A model generated the notes under the pieces. It had not been told where the DNA came from. It did not search any database and worked only from the letters and a program-made list of their open reading frames with translations. Positions 1 through 8,787 of a stretch of 32,888 nt of DNA are shown one piece after another. Source of the DNA: Rhodothermales bacterium (GTDB lineage Bacteria > Bacteroidota > Rhodothermia > Rhodothermales > Bin80); contig JAJEDR010000049.1 of NCBI GenBank assembly GCA_022821385.1, positions 1 to 32,888 on the forward strand, in the 5' to 3' direction. Positions within the stretch are counted from its first letter, which is position 1, and the number at the start of each line of letters is the position of its first letter. A program made the position numbers and the translations under genes.

Positions 1-732
1 TATACTCATATTCAATACTTGTGCGTATAGCGGCGCGGTCCGCGTAATACGCCCACTAATACCTATTACATCTTCCACGGATAGCATCGGTACATCCATG
101 GACACCATTAATCGAATTTCATTGCCTTCGTCGTCCATGGCCACCACCAGGTCCTCTTCAAAACCCGTAATAATACAGTCCGTCATCAGGATACGCCCCA
201 CACTGCGCGACGAATCGGCCTGCACATCGGAAATGCTGGTATAGTCAACACTCCAGGTCAGCGCACCAGCTCGAGTCATCAGAGACCTGAATCCCGACTC
301 AAGTCCCTCTTGATACTCTCCTGTACCAAATAATTTGGCCATCTCTACCTTGATCGAATCCAGTACCTGAGCGGACAGCTCCCACGCTACTCCGTTCCCT
401 ACTGTAATATGAACTAATCGCTCCACCGGTGCAAGGAGAACCATAATGCCATTATTGGTTTCTGGTGCACCCAGTTCCCATGAGGTATATAATTCCTCTG
501 TGTACACCTCAATGGACTGCTGCTGCAGGGATTCCACGGTTACTCCCACGAGTGCAACCGATGTGCTGTCGTAAAAACCCGAAAGCATATCCATCAGTGC
601 ATACTCATCTTCTGTCTCCAACACGTCCGCCTGATCAACTATCCAGTCAGGTTCAAGCGGCTGATCAGCCGTCATGCAGCCAAATATCATAGCTACGGGT
701 AGAATAAAAATGATATGCCGCCGCATACTCAT
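1..732 (-). CDS. TPM-domain lipoprotein, 3' end cut by window edge
   Basis: The reading frame opens at an ATG at 732 (a second ATG lies at 726) and stays open to the window edge, giving 244 residues. It starts with a basic N-terminus, a hydrophobic stretch and a lipobox ending IFGC, so it is probably a lipoprotein. The next ~150 residues resemble the TPM (YgcG-like) fold: WIVDQADVL near the start, then a segment reading NNGIMVLLAPVERLVHITVG, typical of this family. TPM proteins are extracytoplasmic and of poorly defined role; some are phosphatases or photosystem assembly factors. The last ~70 visible residues (from about ITGFEEDLVVAMDDEG) do not look like TPM and may be a separate beta-rich domain. 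No Shine-Dalgarno is evident. The fold call is fairly safe; the function is unknown. Confidence 0.75.
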   Translation of the reverse strand, partial: MSMRRHIIFILPVAMIFGCMTADQPLEPDWIVDQADVLETEDEYALMDMLSGFYDSTSVALVGVTVESLQQQSIEVYTEELYTSWELGAPETNNGIMVLLAPVERLVHITVGNGVAWELSAQVLDSIKVEMAKLFGTGEYQEGLESGFRSLMTRAGALTWSVDYTSISDVQADSSRSVGRILMTDCIITGFEEDLVVAMDDEGNEIRLMVSMDVPMLSVEDVIGISGRITRTAPLYAQVLNMSI

Positions 733-903
733 CGGCCGAATTCTGCTGGGAAGAAAATGGAGAATAATATCAAAAACTCACCTGCCGTAACGTGAATAAC
801 CAAACCAGCATGTTCTGTTGACACAAAATAAATCATGCAAAATGCCGGCACCTGGTGCTGTCCCTGATATATAGCTCCAGGGGTACCCATCAATTGATGC
901 GTT

Positions 904-1260
904 TCATGCTTCCAGCTTCCGGTAAAAACATGTTCTAGCCCCAGTATGACACGCCCCACTACCTTCTTGCTCCACCTCAAACAGCAGCGCATCACCATCA
1001 CAATCTAATCTTACGGATCTTACCCTTTGGAAGTGACCGCTTGTTTGTCCTTTGACCCAGACGCACTTCCGTGATCGACTCCAATACGTCATCGTACCAG
1101 TTTCAATCGTTTGGGCTAATGTGCCCCGATTCATATAAGCTACCATCAACACCTCATGTGTGCTTTCATCCTGAACAACAGCTGGTATCAGGCCATCTTC
1201 GGTAAATACAGCATCGGCCATCTTTGCGGTTTTGAAATTGTCTTTATTTTGGATCTTCAT
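904..1260 (-). CDS. hisI: Phosphoribosyl-AMP cyclohydrolase
   Basis: HisI opens the adenine ring of phosphoribosyl-AMP, the third step of histidine synthesis, in the cytoplasm with zinc and magnesium. The 118-residue protein carries the family signature in order: [26 protein letters not shown], the metal-binding DCDGDALL, and the C-terminal [11 protein letters not shown] with its cysteines. The length fits a single-domain HisI with no HisE (pyrophosphohydrolase) fusion, and no other his gene is in the window. An ATG at residue 14 is an alternative start. It is divergent from yidD across a 70-base gap that must hold both promoters; I could not pick out boxes there. Just downstream lie two adjoining palindromes, GGGTACCC at 881-888 and CATCAATTGATG at 888-899, of unknown meaning. 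Confidence 0.93.
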   Translation of the reverse strand: MKIQNKDNFKTAKMADAVFTEDGLIPAVVQDESTHEVLMVAYMNRGTLAQTIETGTMTYWSRSRKCVWVKGQTSGHFQRVRSVRLDCDGDALLFEVEQEGSGACHTGARTCFYRKLEA

Positions 1261-1330
1261 TATCTGTGGGGACCTTTATGTAAAAGAGATGTAGGATTGG
1301 CAGTCCTTGCATCACGGTTAATTCCAGTAC

Positions 1331-1573
1331 ATGCTGCGAAAGTTATTCATCTTACCGATACGGGGTTACCAGTTGTTGATTGCTCCGCATATGCCCAATG
1401 CATGCCGCTACACACCCTCGTGCTCAAGTTATGCCATTCAGGCCATTAACCGGTATGGTATACTTAAGGGGGTGGTTTTGGGTATCTGGCGCTTAATGCG
1501 GTGCAATCCATGGGCAAAACACGGATACGACCCCCCGAGATGGTTCGGTGAACATACTGCTGCGGACCAATGA
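1331..1573 (+). CDS. yidD: Membrane protein insertion efficiency factor YidD
   Basis: YidD is a small inner-face membrane-associated protein that assists YidC/Sec insertion of membrane proteins. The 80-residue product has the family core: LPIRGYQLLIAP, then CRYTPSCSSYAIQAI, then NRYGILKGVVLGIWRLMRCNPW, with the conserved cysteines and the amphipathic helices between them. Length is normal. In many bacteria yidD lies in the rpmH-rnpA-yidC cluster near the origin; here it sits instead beside hisI and moaB, so it is not in the standard context. Its stop overlaps the moaB start by four bases (ATGA), pointing to translational coupling. Confidence 0.93.
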   Translation: MLRKLFILPIRGYQLLIAPHMPNACRYTPSCSSYAIQAINRYGILKGVVLGIWRLMRCNPWAKHGYDPPRWFGEHTAADQ

Positions 1574-2064
1574 GTTGTCACGAATCCAATGCTCCCGCCA
1601 TATTGCGGTTCGCACTTATTACAGTCAGCGACACACGAACAACAGCCACAGACGTAAGTGGCCTCCACATGGCAAACCTGATCACAGCAAATGGCCACGA
1701 GATCACCTCACAATCAATCGTACCGGATGAACCGACAAAAATAAAGGAGGTCATTCGTTCACAATCCGCGTCAGCAGATGTGTTATGCTTAAGTGGTGGA
1801 ACGGGCATAAGTCGCAGAGATCAAACTTATGAGGCGGTCAGTGCGCTGCTGGACAGAACATTGCCGGGTTTCGGCGAACTTTTTCGCCTGCTATCCTGGC
1901 AACAGGTCGGAAGTAAGGCCATGCTCTCCCGGGCGATTGCCGGGGTATACGGCGGTTTAATCATTTTTTGCCTTCCAGGCTCTCCAAAAGCCGTAACGTT
2001 GGCAATGGAAAAATTAATACTCCCCGAGGCCCGACATTTAGTTTCTGAATTGCGTAAACATTGA
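1570..2064 (+). CDS. moaB: Molybdenum cofactor protein MoaB/MogA family
   Basis: The family adenylates molybdopterin before metal insertion (MogA role) or is a close paralogue (MoaB). The 164-residue protein shows FALITVSDTRT near residue 15, the substrate-loop motif LCLSGGTGISRRDQT near 75-90, the LPGFGELFR segment, and the C-terminal CLPGSPKAV loop with conserved Pro-Gly-Ser. In MogA/MoaB the GGTG loop and the following acidic residue bind molybdopterin. No other moa, moe or mob gene is present in the window, so a pathway cannot be reconstructed here. The start is fixed by the four-base overlap with yidD. MoaB versus MogA cannot be settled by eye. Confidence 0.88.
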   Translation: MSCHESNAPAILRFALITVSDTRTTATDVSGLHMANLITANGHEITSQSIVPDEPTKIKEVIRSQSASADVLCLSGGTGISRRDQTYEAVSALLDRTLPGFGELFRLLSWQQVGSKAMLSRAIAGVYGGLIIFCLPGSPKAVTLAMEKLILPEARHLVSELRKH

Positions 2065-2067
2065 TTG

Positions 2068-2670
2068 ATGAGAAAAATCGCCGGATTGCTGGTTGTTGGT
2101 TGCTGGAGCTTGTTTCCTGCACTTGTGTCATCCGCACAGGAGTTGACTACAAACGCACAGGTATTCGAGAATCTGGGCCTTGACTGTTTGAGAGATGTCC
2201 CCCATGCCGCAGACTCCCTGACCTTAGTTCCTCCCTCTACCCTCCCCTACCTGACAAGTGCACTGATTCAACATTGGCAGCAGCAAGGTACTGAGCTCTT
2301 TTCTACCGACACTCTCCGAACATCAAAGCCTTACTATTCACTCTCCTGGGAGATTTCGAGAGCCACCATTACCTACACGCATGCGGGCCGCAAAATACTT
2401 TCCCGTTCGGCAGAACTGGATCTGCGTTACTCATTCCTGGGAAAGGACGGAGAGTTTCTTGCACATGACTCCTGCCAACGAGCCTTCTCGGACAGGATTC
2501 CAAGGGACTTAGTCAAACAGCTTGAGTCGCCTGCCCACCCGGAAACTCAAGCAGAACTCCCCCCGAATCACTGGATTCGCCGCTACCTGGAACCTGTCAT
2601 ATTGGCCGCTGCGACAGGCTTGGCCGCATTTCTGTTTTTCAATCTAAGAAGCAACCGTGTTGACCCGTAG
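2068..2670 (+). CDS. Unknown exported protein with C-terminal membrane anchor
   Basis: I do not recognise this 200-residue protein. It has an N-terminal signal peptide (a hydrophobic run ending near ALVSSAQ) and one C-terminal membrane segment, PVILAAATGLAAFLFFNLR, followed by a short basic tail. The middle is a soluble domain that would face the periplasm, with alternating hydrophobic residues and two cysteines (in LDCLRD and HDSCQR) that could form a disulfide. I prefer the ATG at 2068 to the TTG at 2065 right after the moaB stop. It overlaps the next gene by 14 bases if that gene starts at its GTG. The context (moaB before, Ig-like lipoprotein after) suggests one transcript but gives no function. 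Confidence 0.7.
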   Translation: MRKIAGLLVVGCWSLFPALVSSAQELTTNAQVFENLGLDCLRDVPHAADSLTLVPPSTLPYLTSALIQHWQQQGTELFSTDTLRTSKPYYSLSWEISRATITYTHAGRKILSRSAELDLRYSFLGKDGEFLAHDSCQRAFSDRIPRDLVKQLESPAHPETQAELPPNHWIRRYLEPVILAAATGLAAFLFFNLRSNRVDP

Positions 2671-4315
2671 TTTCGTACTGCTAGGATTGATTCTGGTCTG
2701 CGGTTGCGCAGATCCTCGTCCTCCGACAGGGGGACCGCGCGATGAGACTCCACCTCAACTCGTATCTGTAGAACCCGCACATGAATCAGTTGAAGTATCT
2801 CCGACCACCCAGCTAAAATTGACTTTTTCAGAGTATGTGAATCAGGCTTCCTTTGCACGTGCATTATCTATCACCCCAGCACCTCAGAGCCGTTTGCGTT
2901 TCAGGTGGCGCAAAAGATCAGTAACTATACAGTTTTCCGAACCATTGCGCGACTCTACCACGTACGTTGTGACACTCAATGATGAGTTTAGAGACTGGCA
3001 GGGGGTTCGGCTCACGCGTCCACTATCCTATGCATTTGCCACCGGATCCGTGATTGATCAGGGAAGGTTGTACGGCCGCGTGATTGATCCCATAGAAGGC
3101 AAACCCGTCACCGGTCTTCCAATTCTTGTCTTCAACCCCGGTGAGGAAGTAGATGGCATACCGGCATACCAAACACAAACTGATGCTGAAGGACAGTTTG
3201 AACTCGGAAATGTGCGTGAGTCTGACTTTTTCATCTTGGGCCTACAGGATGTCAACCGTAACTTCAGTGCAGATGATGGCGAATGGTTTGCCGTTCCTCC
3301 AACCCCATTGATTAAGGCCACTCCTGATACAATTGAACAATATCTGGACTGGGTGTACACAAAAGTGGACACGCTAGGACCCGTCATAGAGCGAGTTCGT
3401 GCCACTTCAAACAGACTGGTTGAAGTCCGATTTAGCGAAAATGTAATCCTGCCTGATCTGACGGGCGAATCTTGGGCGATCATAGATTCGATTGATAATA
3501 TGCCCGTTGTCGTGCATTCCAGTTACAAACTGGAAACGAGTGCACGCGTGGTCTATCTGATGACTGATGCGCTGCAAGAGCGCTCCTATTCGCTTCTTCC
3601 AGACGCTGCCGTGCAGGATTCAAGCGACAATACCGTGTATGTAGAGACCATCTATTTTACTGGGAGTACGGGCACGCAGCAAATTGAACCTCGTTTCGAA
3701 CGATTTCTGCCAGCAAGTACGGAAGATCCATATGAATTAGCACCTTGGGAGACACCAACGATAGTCTTTAATCGACCGCTTACCCCACGGACACTGGACA
3801 GTCTGGTGACTGTTCAGGATTCAACCGGAACGCCTGTAAGCTTCAATAGCCTATCTTCCAATGGAACGAGTTACAACCTACTATCTCTGGATGACCCAAC
3901 ACAGGTTTATCGCATCGCCGTGTTGGATCCAGACAGTATCCGGGTACAACACTTCAAACGGCTGGGACCTCGCGCACTTGGAAGCTTTAGTGGTATTGCA
4001 ACTCCATCTGGAGACAGCATTATAGTTGTTCTTACGGATTCAAATGGTCTGGTTATTTCGACCACTCACCCGGACTCAACCGGCGCATTCACGTTTGGCG
4101 ATCTTCCGCAAAACACCTACCGATTGCGCGCTTTCATTGATCGTAATCGAAATGGCTACTGGGATGGTGGTATGATCCATCCCTACAGGCCCCCTGAACC
4201 CATTACCTGGATGTCAGAGCCTATCGCGATACGCCCGCGCTGGGATACTGCTTTGGGAGATACACTCCGTATCGGCACTTCCTCCGTGAGTTCTGTATCA
4301 TTCTCTGATCGGTAG
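2657..4315 (+). CDS. Big_5-type Ig-like domain lipoprotein
   Basis: This 552-residue protein starts with a signal peptide and a cysteine suited to lipidation (LVCGC, Cys17). It is followed by the phrase PPTGGPRDETPPQLV, very typical of Bacteroidota surface lipoproteins with an N-terminal bacterial Ig-like domain of the SbsA/Big_5 type. That domain spans about 30-130 and ends in SYAFATG. The next part (about 135-200) looks like a carboxypeptidase-regulatory-like beta sandwich (GRVIDPIEGKPVTGLPILVF), and a second such module lies near 445-500 (AFTFGDLPQNTYRLRAFID). The role is unknown; the family is thought to sit in the envelope. Start candidates are GTG 2657 or TTG 2660, with no ATG available before the signal peptide. 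It precedes nnr by eight bases. Confidence 0.82.
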   Translation: MLTRSFVLLGLILVCGCADPRPPTGGPRDETPPQLVSVEPAHESVEVSPTTQLKLTFSEYVNQASFARALSITPAPQSRLRFRWRKRSVTIQFSEPLRDSTTYVVTLNDEFRDWQGVRLTRPLSYAFATGSVIDQGRLYGRVIDPIEGKPVTGLPILVFNPGEEVDGIPAYQTQTDAEGQFELGNVRESDFFILGLQDVNRNFSADDGEWFAVPPTPLIKATPDTIEQYLDWVYTKVDTLGPVIERVRATSNRLVEVRFSENVILPDLTGESWAIIDSIDNMPVVVHSSYKLETSARVVYLMTDALQERSYSLLPDAAVQDSSDNTVYVETIYFTGSTGTQQIEPRFERFLPASTEDPYELAPWETPTIVFNRPLTPRTLDSLVTVQDSTGTPVSFNSLSSNGTSYNLLSLDDPTQVYRIAVLDPDSIRVQHFKRLGPRALGSFSGIATPSGDSIIVVLTDSNGLVISTTHPDSTGAFTFGDLPQNTYRLRAFIDRNRNGYWDGGMIHPYRPPEPITWMSEPIAIRPRWDTALGDTLRIGTSSVSSVSFSDR

Positions 4316-4323
4316 ATCTAAAA

Positions 4324-5934
4324 ATGAAATCGCAACCAGATAACAAGTCTGTTCTTGATGCCGACCCGCTGCGCGCAGGATTTCTTCCGCTCGTGCGCGC
4401 CGAGGGTCAGAAAGTACTTGATAATCTTACCATTGAAGAGTTTGGAATACCCCCGTTTACATTGATGGAAAATGCAGGACGGGGGGCCGGGTTGATCATT
4501 GAGCACAGGTACGGCCCAATGCGCGGGCGCAAGGTGGTTGTATACTGCGGCAGCGGCAACAACGGGGGGGATGGTTATGTTGTTGCACGCATACTGTATA
4601 ACCGGGGAGCGCATGTATCTGTCATTTCATTGAAGCCCCCCACCAGTCCTGAGGCAATAAATCACCTGCTTTTGCTCCAAAAGTTGCAATCTTCCGATCA
4701 ATCGGGCCGGCTGCAGCTTAATCCTGATGCCCACGATGGACCTCGCTCAGCAGACCTATATATTGACGCTCTCTTCGGAATAGGGATCAACCGCCCACTG
4801 AGAGGCGCGGCTGCTGAACTGGTTGAGCGACTGAATGCCGCAGATACACCTGTGATAGCGTTGGATATCCCATCTGGACTGGATGCCGATTTGGGGTTAC
4901 CGCATGGTACGGCAGTACGTGCGGATTTAACGGTGACATTCAATTCGCATAAGCCGGGATTTTTCTTGGGAAAGGGACCGGCATTCACGGGCCACGTGAG
5001 CGTGGTCCACATCGGCATTCCTCCGTCATTTTTGGCCCATGATGCAGTGCTCCCAGTGGATTGGATTTCTACCGACGAGGCGATCTCCTCTGCCATTCCC
5101 AGACGGGATCCGCAGGCACATAAGTACAGCGCCGGAATGGTTCTCGTGATTGGTGGATCTCCGGGGTTGTCCGGGGCCCCTATATTGTCTGCACGCGCCG
5201 CTGCACGCGTCGGAGCAGGATATGTAGCCTGCGCGGTGCCACAGAGCATTCAGCCTATTCTGGCAGGGGCAATGACCGAAATTCCGGCAATCGGTTTGAG
5301 TGAATGCTCCGACGGTGGAATTAAAACCGAGGCCGCAATGCTTACCCTACGGCCATGGCTTGCTAAGGCAAACGCATTGGTTATTGGCCCTGGTCTAGGC
5401 CGAAATCCCAACACACAGCAGTTCGTTCATGCTTTGTTGCAGGAATGCTCTATTCCTATTGTTGTGGACGCAGATGCATTGTCCACTGCTGCTGAATTCC
5501 TGAAAACTCACGGTGAGCCCCGAAACTGGATCCTCACACCTCACACAGGCGAATTTAAGCGTATGACCAAAAACAAGGAACTCAGCCATGACCGACTTCA
5601 TCTGGCGCGCGAGTGGGCATCAAACTGGAACTGTACGCTGATACTCAAGGGATTCCCCAGCATCATCGGCCTCACCAGAGAGCGGGCCGTGGTGTGCAGC
5701 AGCGGTAATCCTGCGCTCGCTACAGCTGGAACGGGAGATGTATTGTCCGGCTTATGCGGCGGCTTGCTTGCCCAGGGCTGCAATTTATCTACAGCAGCAG
5801 TCTGTGCTACACACATTGGCGGAAAGACCGCAGATCAATATGCCGAAAAAAACCACCCCGGCACGATGATTGCTGGAGATATGATAGATGGAATCTCTAA
5901 CACGCTGAATTCGTTACTTAGGGAAACAATATGA
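4324..5934 (+). CDS. nnr: Bifunctional NAD(P)H-hydrate epimerase/dehydratase
   Basis: Nnr repairs damaged NAD(P)H hydrates: the N-terminal epimerase (YjeF_N) interconverts the R and S forms, and the C-terminal ADP-dependent dehydratase restores NAD(P)H. The 536 residues are the usual length for the fusion. The epimerase half shows MENAGRGAG, GSGNNGGDGYVVARIL and DIPSGLDAD. The dehydratase half shows KYSAGMVLVIGGSPGLSGA, DADALS, LTPHTGEF and near residue 460 ATAGTGDVLSG, which carries the catalytic aspartate of the ribokinase-like fold. All key motifs look intact. It probably ends the yidD-to-nnr transcript. The 91 bases to the next gene contain a short inverted repeat, CATGT-GTT-ACATG, at 5961-5973. 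Confidence 0.95.
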   Translation: MKSQPDNKSVLDADPLRAGFLPLVRAEGQKVLDNLTIEEFGIPPFTLMENAGRGAGLIIEHRYGPMRGRKVVVYCGSGNNGGDGYVVARILYNRGAHVSVISLKPPTSPEAINHLLLLQKLQSSDQSGRLQLNPDAHDGPRSADLYIDALFGIGINRPLRGAAAELVERLNAADTPVIALDIPSGLDADLGLPHGTAVRADLTVTFNSHKPGFFLGKGPAFTGHVSVVHIGIPPSFLAHDAVLPVDWISTDEAISSAIPRRDPQAHKYSAGMVLVIGGSPGLSGAPILSARAAARVGAGYVACAVPQSIQPILAGAMTEIPAIGLSECSDGGIKTEAAMLTLRPWLAKANALVIGPGLGRNPNTQQFVHALLQECSIPIVVDADALSTAAEFLKTHGEPRNWILTPHTGEFKRMTKNKELSHDRLHLAREWASNWNCTLILKGFPSIIGLTRERAVVCSSGNPALATAGTGDVLSGLCGGLLAQGCNLSTAAVCATHIGGKTADQYAEKNHPGTMIAGDMIDGISNTLNSLLRETI

Positions 5935-6025
5935 CGCCTGATGCCTTCACTTACGAGGATCATGTGTTACATGTTTTCGATTTTTGTCTTAAATTCCGCA
6001 TCCGGTAACCCAAAAACAAAAACTC

Positions 6026-6691
6026 ATGGCATTGCGTAAATCCCCGAAAGCCGATCTGAAAAGGACGTATGGCTTCTTTGTACAGGTTGGCATGATCGCT
6101 TCACTCCTCCTGCTGATTCTGGCATTCAATGCAAATCTGGAACGCGGAGATGCTATGGAGATTGAGCAGGTTGCGCAGGAGGTCGTCCAGATGGAAGAAA
6201 TTCTGCAGACAGAGCAAATCCAAAAACCACCTCCGCCACCACGCCCACCGGTGCCTGTTGAGGTTCCAAACGATGAGATCCTTGATGATGATGACCTGGA
6301 TCTTGATGCCTCACTAGACTTGGATGCTCCGATCAACGTACCTCCTCCTCCACCACCGCCGGAAGAGGAAGAGATTGAGGAAGAGCCAGAATTTTTCGAA
6401 ATTGTTGAGCAAGATCCAGAATTGATTGGTGGTATCGGTCTACTCCAGTCCAAAGCGAGGTATCCGGAGATCGCGCGTAAGGCCAATGTCGAAGGCGCCG
6501 TTATTGTTCGGTTCATCGTTGACGAAAATGGCAATGTGCGTGAGCCAACGGTCCTTCGTGGCATTGGTGGTGGATGTGACGAGGAAGCTATTAGGGTCAT
6601 CATGGAAGAGGCGGAATTTATTCCCGGACGTCAGCGCGGGCGTGCCGTGCCAGTGAGGATGTCTCTCCGGATCGTATTCAAGTTGCGTTGA
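6026..6691 (+). CDS. TonB-type energy transducer
   Basis: This is a classically built TonB family protein of 221 residues. A short basic N-terminus is followed by one membrane helix (about 16-36, GFFVQVGMIASLLLLILAF). A proline-rich and acidic linker runs from about 67 to 122, with PPPPPRPP, a poly-Asp stretch and a second run PPPPPPP before poly-Glu. A TonB C-terminal domain follows from 130 to 221, with YPEIARKANVEG, VDENGNVRE and FIPGRQRGR. It would couple proton-motive force from ExbB/ExbD to outer-membrane receptors; exbB and exbD are not in the window. The C-terminal domain is closely related in protein and DNA to those encoded at 8788-9579. The upstream gap holds the inverted repeat at 5961-5973; no clear promoter was identified. 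Confidence 0.9.
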   Translation: MALRKSPKADLKRTYGFFVQVGMIASLLLLILAFNANLERGDAMEIEQVAQEVVQMEEILQTEQIQKPPPPPRPPVPVEVPNDEILDDDDLDLDASLDLDAPINVPPPPPPPEEEEIEEEPEFFEIVEQDPELIGGIGLLQSKARYPEIARKANVEGAVIVRFIVDENGNVREPTVLRGIGGGCDEEAIRVIMEEAEFIPGRQRGRAVPVRMSLRIVFKLR

Positions 6692-6850
6692 TCTGCGCGA
6701 CCCTACGACGTAGGGATTGAGTGTCACGCATCTTGGAATTCAGTCCAAGTCCGCTTAATAGCTCTTGCCGGAGATCAACAAGAAGGTAGTCGGGTGCGGG
6801 GGGCGTGCGCCTCAACTTGCGGAAGCCCCTTGGATTGTCGGGAATACTAA

Positions 6851-7045
6851 ACAGTAATTAAGGCCAACGTGCTTGACCCACGGATGCGAGCCTGCTCCAG
6901 AATCATCAGCAATTATCTGCCTGCGCATGATTTCGTCAATCACAACCGGGAAAAACTGTCACCAGGCACCGTGAATACCAGCAGCATCAAGAGTTCCTGG
7001 GCGTTGTTCAAGCTTACCGTGAACGGTACATGGCATCACGGTTGA
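6851..7045 (+). pseudogene. Decayed IS1595-type (ISXO2-like) transposase tail
   Basis: A 64-codon open frame between stop codons contains HDFVNHNREKL, then GTVNTSSIKSSWALFK, then LTVNGTWHHG and a stop. This parallels the C-terminal block of ISXO2-like transposases (vNHs..e.v.G..HTN.IEs.W...Kr.vnGtyHh). The conserved His-Thr-Asn and Ile-Glu are here Asn-Thr-Ser and Ile-Lys, and the frame stops before the usual C-terminal helices. No upstream transposase part, terminal inverted repeats or target duplication were found, so it is a relic. Its stop TGA shares its A with the ATG of the next gene at 7045. The match is by eye against remembered family consensus. Confidence 0.65.
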
Positions 7046-8166
7046 TGCCGAATTTCATTTCTTGTCCCCGCATACCCGCTCGGTGCTGGTATGCGGGGAT
7101 TCTGTTTCTTTTGCCCCTGATCGCATGTCAGAGCGGGGAATTTACCCGATTTGAAGATTCTCCGGTCATTGACCGCCTGCTGGATGCTGCCCCGCACTTT
7201 GTGGCCAATACAGACACGGAACCCGAACGGTGGGTGGCCACAACCCGGCTGGGGCTCCCAAATGATTCGCTCATCCTGGGTAAGTCCTCGCACGCAATTG
7301 CGATCGGGGACAATGTGTATCTCTCTGAACAGGGCGGTACAACGATCTTTGCGGTGGGAGCGGACGGCTACCTCCGCCGCAAAATCGGCCGGCAGGGACA
7401 AGGCCCGGTCGAGTTTACTTTTATAGAAGGGCTGGAGTACAACGGTTCGCACGTATTCGTTCTGGACGAGAATCGCGTACAGGTGCTCACGGAAACGTTT
7501 GAATATGTCGACTCGTTCTTTTCCGTAGATCATTTCCTGGGAAGATTTTCGGTTTCGCCCGAGTATATGTTTCTGCGCTGCCCGGGCGATGCGTTAGAGG
7601 GAGCCTGGCTGATTTGTGCTCGCAGCACATCGCCCCCGCATGACTGGATTCCGGACATCGAGTTGCTTCCTGCTCTGGATCTTCCGAATCAATCGGGAGA
7701 AAACGGCCACGTGGTAACGGTGACTCCAGACGGCGGTCGAATTGCCCTGGCATATATGGGGTTGCCATTTATCTTTGTTTACGATGATCAATTCCGGCAT
7801 TTGCGAACGATCCGCTTCGAGGGCAAACACGTTCAGAACTTTCAGCCGTCGGGGTTTCCCGGCGCGGCGGGTATAGAACTTCCAGCCGGCGCGGAGGCTT
7901 TTACGCAGGTGTTCATACGCACGATAAAGTTCATCAATTCCCGCTATCTGATTGCAGACGTATCCCAAAGAGAAGGGGGTGATTACATTTTCGATGTGTC
8001 TGAAGATGATTACAGGCTCGCAAAAAAAATCATTTTCCGGCCCATGAACGACCCGGAAGAGCGAGAGGATATTTATGCTGACGATTATCTCCTGCATGAG
8101 GAGCACCTGTACGTATCTTCACAATGGCACGAATACGTATATGGTTTCCCGTTTAACCTGGAGTGA
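7045..8166 (+). CDS. Lipoprotein, probable 6-bladed beta-propeller
   Basis: The 373-residue product begins MPNFISCPRIP, then has a hydrophobic stretch and lipobox LIAC, so it is probably a lipoprotein. After that come repeated beta-strand segments and the phrase GRQGQGPVEF, which resembles the G+.G.GPGEF signature of the 6-bladed beta-propeller family common in Bacteroidota, and LDENRVQVLTETFEYVDSF, a typical blade. Such propellers bind ligands or partners in the envelope; no ligand can be named. An ATG at 7030 would extend the protein by five residues into the transposase relic, so I prefer the ATG at 7045. No partner gene adjoins it, and the gene stands alone between TonB-type genes. The propeller call is by motif only. 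Confidence 0.68.
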   Translation: MPNFISCPRIPARCWYAGILFLLPLIACQSGEFTRFEDSPVIDRLLDAAPHFVANTDTEPERWVATTRLGLPNDSLILGKSSHAIAIGDNVYLSEQGGTTIFAVGADGYLRRKIGRQGQGPVEFTFIEGLEYNGSHVFVLDENRVQVLTETFEYVDSFFSVDHFLGRFSVSPEYMFLRCPGDALEGAWLICARSTSPPHDWIPDIELLPALDLPNQSGENGHVVTVTPDGGRIALAYMGLPFIFVYDDQFRHLRTIRFEGKHVQNFQPSGFPGAAGIELPAGAEAFTQVFIRTIKFINSRYLIADVSQREGGDYIFDVSEDDYRLAKKIIFRPMNDPEEREDIYADDYLLHEEHLYVSSQWHEYVYGFPFNLE

Positions 8167-8787
8167 AGGGAATGGGGCCGGTAACCTCCGAAGTCTACAG
8201 ATTGATTAGATCTCTCGAAACTCATGTGGCCGTCTTGGGCTGCATTGAGGATTTGGGGCTTGCTTTCCTGAATCGCCAACCGTAGAGCATTCGCCCGTAC
8301 GCCCGTAAAAGTTGAACCACTTACGTGCTTCAGTATCCTGAACCGGATACTCGGCCCCGATTTGTCTTGAGAGCGCAAAAAGTTAAGTGTGAGTTTTTCA
8401 TTTTACAAAACTGTGAGGGAAATGTGATTCCGAGGCCAAGATCCAGATTGTGTTTCTACCTATTCTGAACAGATCGCAAATAATTGGCATCGGCTGCCGG
8501 GCATTCTCCAGAATATGCTCAATTGTTTGGAATTTGGTTGCAACAAAGATGGTCGATAGGAATCCAGCCGGCAGTGCAGTCAATTTCTGTGGACGACTGC
8601 AATTCAGTGCGTAGAGAATCTCCTGGCACGATAATTGTTCGGATGTTGCTAGCGGAGGCCGAAAATGTTGCACTCGTCAACTGAAAGTGAATTTCCTGAG
8701 CCAATTTCTTCACTACACAACATCACGTGTTGCCAGTCTTCGGTGTCCGCATTAACCCCCATTCAACTGATTCGGACCTAACTAACT
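8167..8787. other. Gene-poor interval, no confident gene
   Basis: These 621 bases hold only short overlapping open frames on both strands, none recognised. One minus-strand frame (about 8215-8378) encodes a coding-like phrase, FTGVRANALRLAIQESKPQ, and could be a gene remnant, but I cannot assign a family. Near the right end an inverted repeat CAACA-TCACG-TGTTG (8718-8732) lies about 55 bases before the next gene and could be a regulatory site. No tRNA or insertion sequence ends were seen. Confidence 0.5.

Noticed and set aside
6082..6603. Long minus-strand ORF rich in Gly and Ser opposite the TonB gene
   Set aside because: It is the shadow of the proline- and acid-rich TonB coding strand.
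7030..7044. ATG at 7030 as start of the propeller lipoprotein
   Set aside because: It lies within the transposase relic; the ATG at 7045 gives a better signal peptide and avoids the relic.
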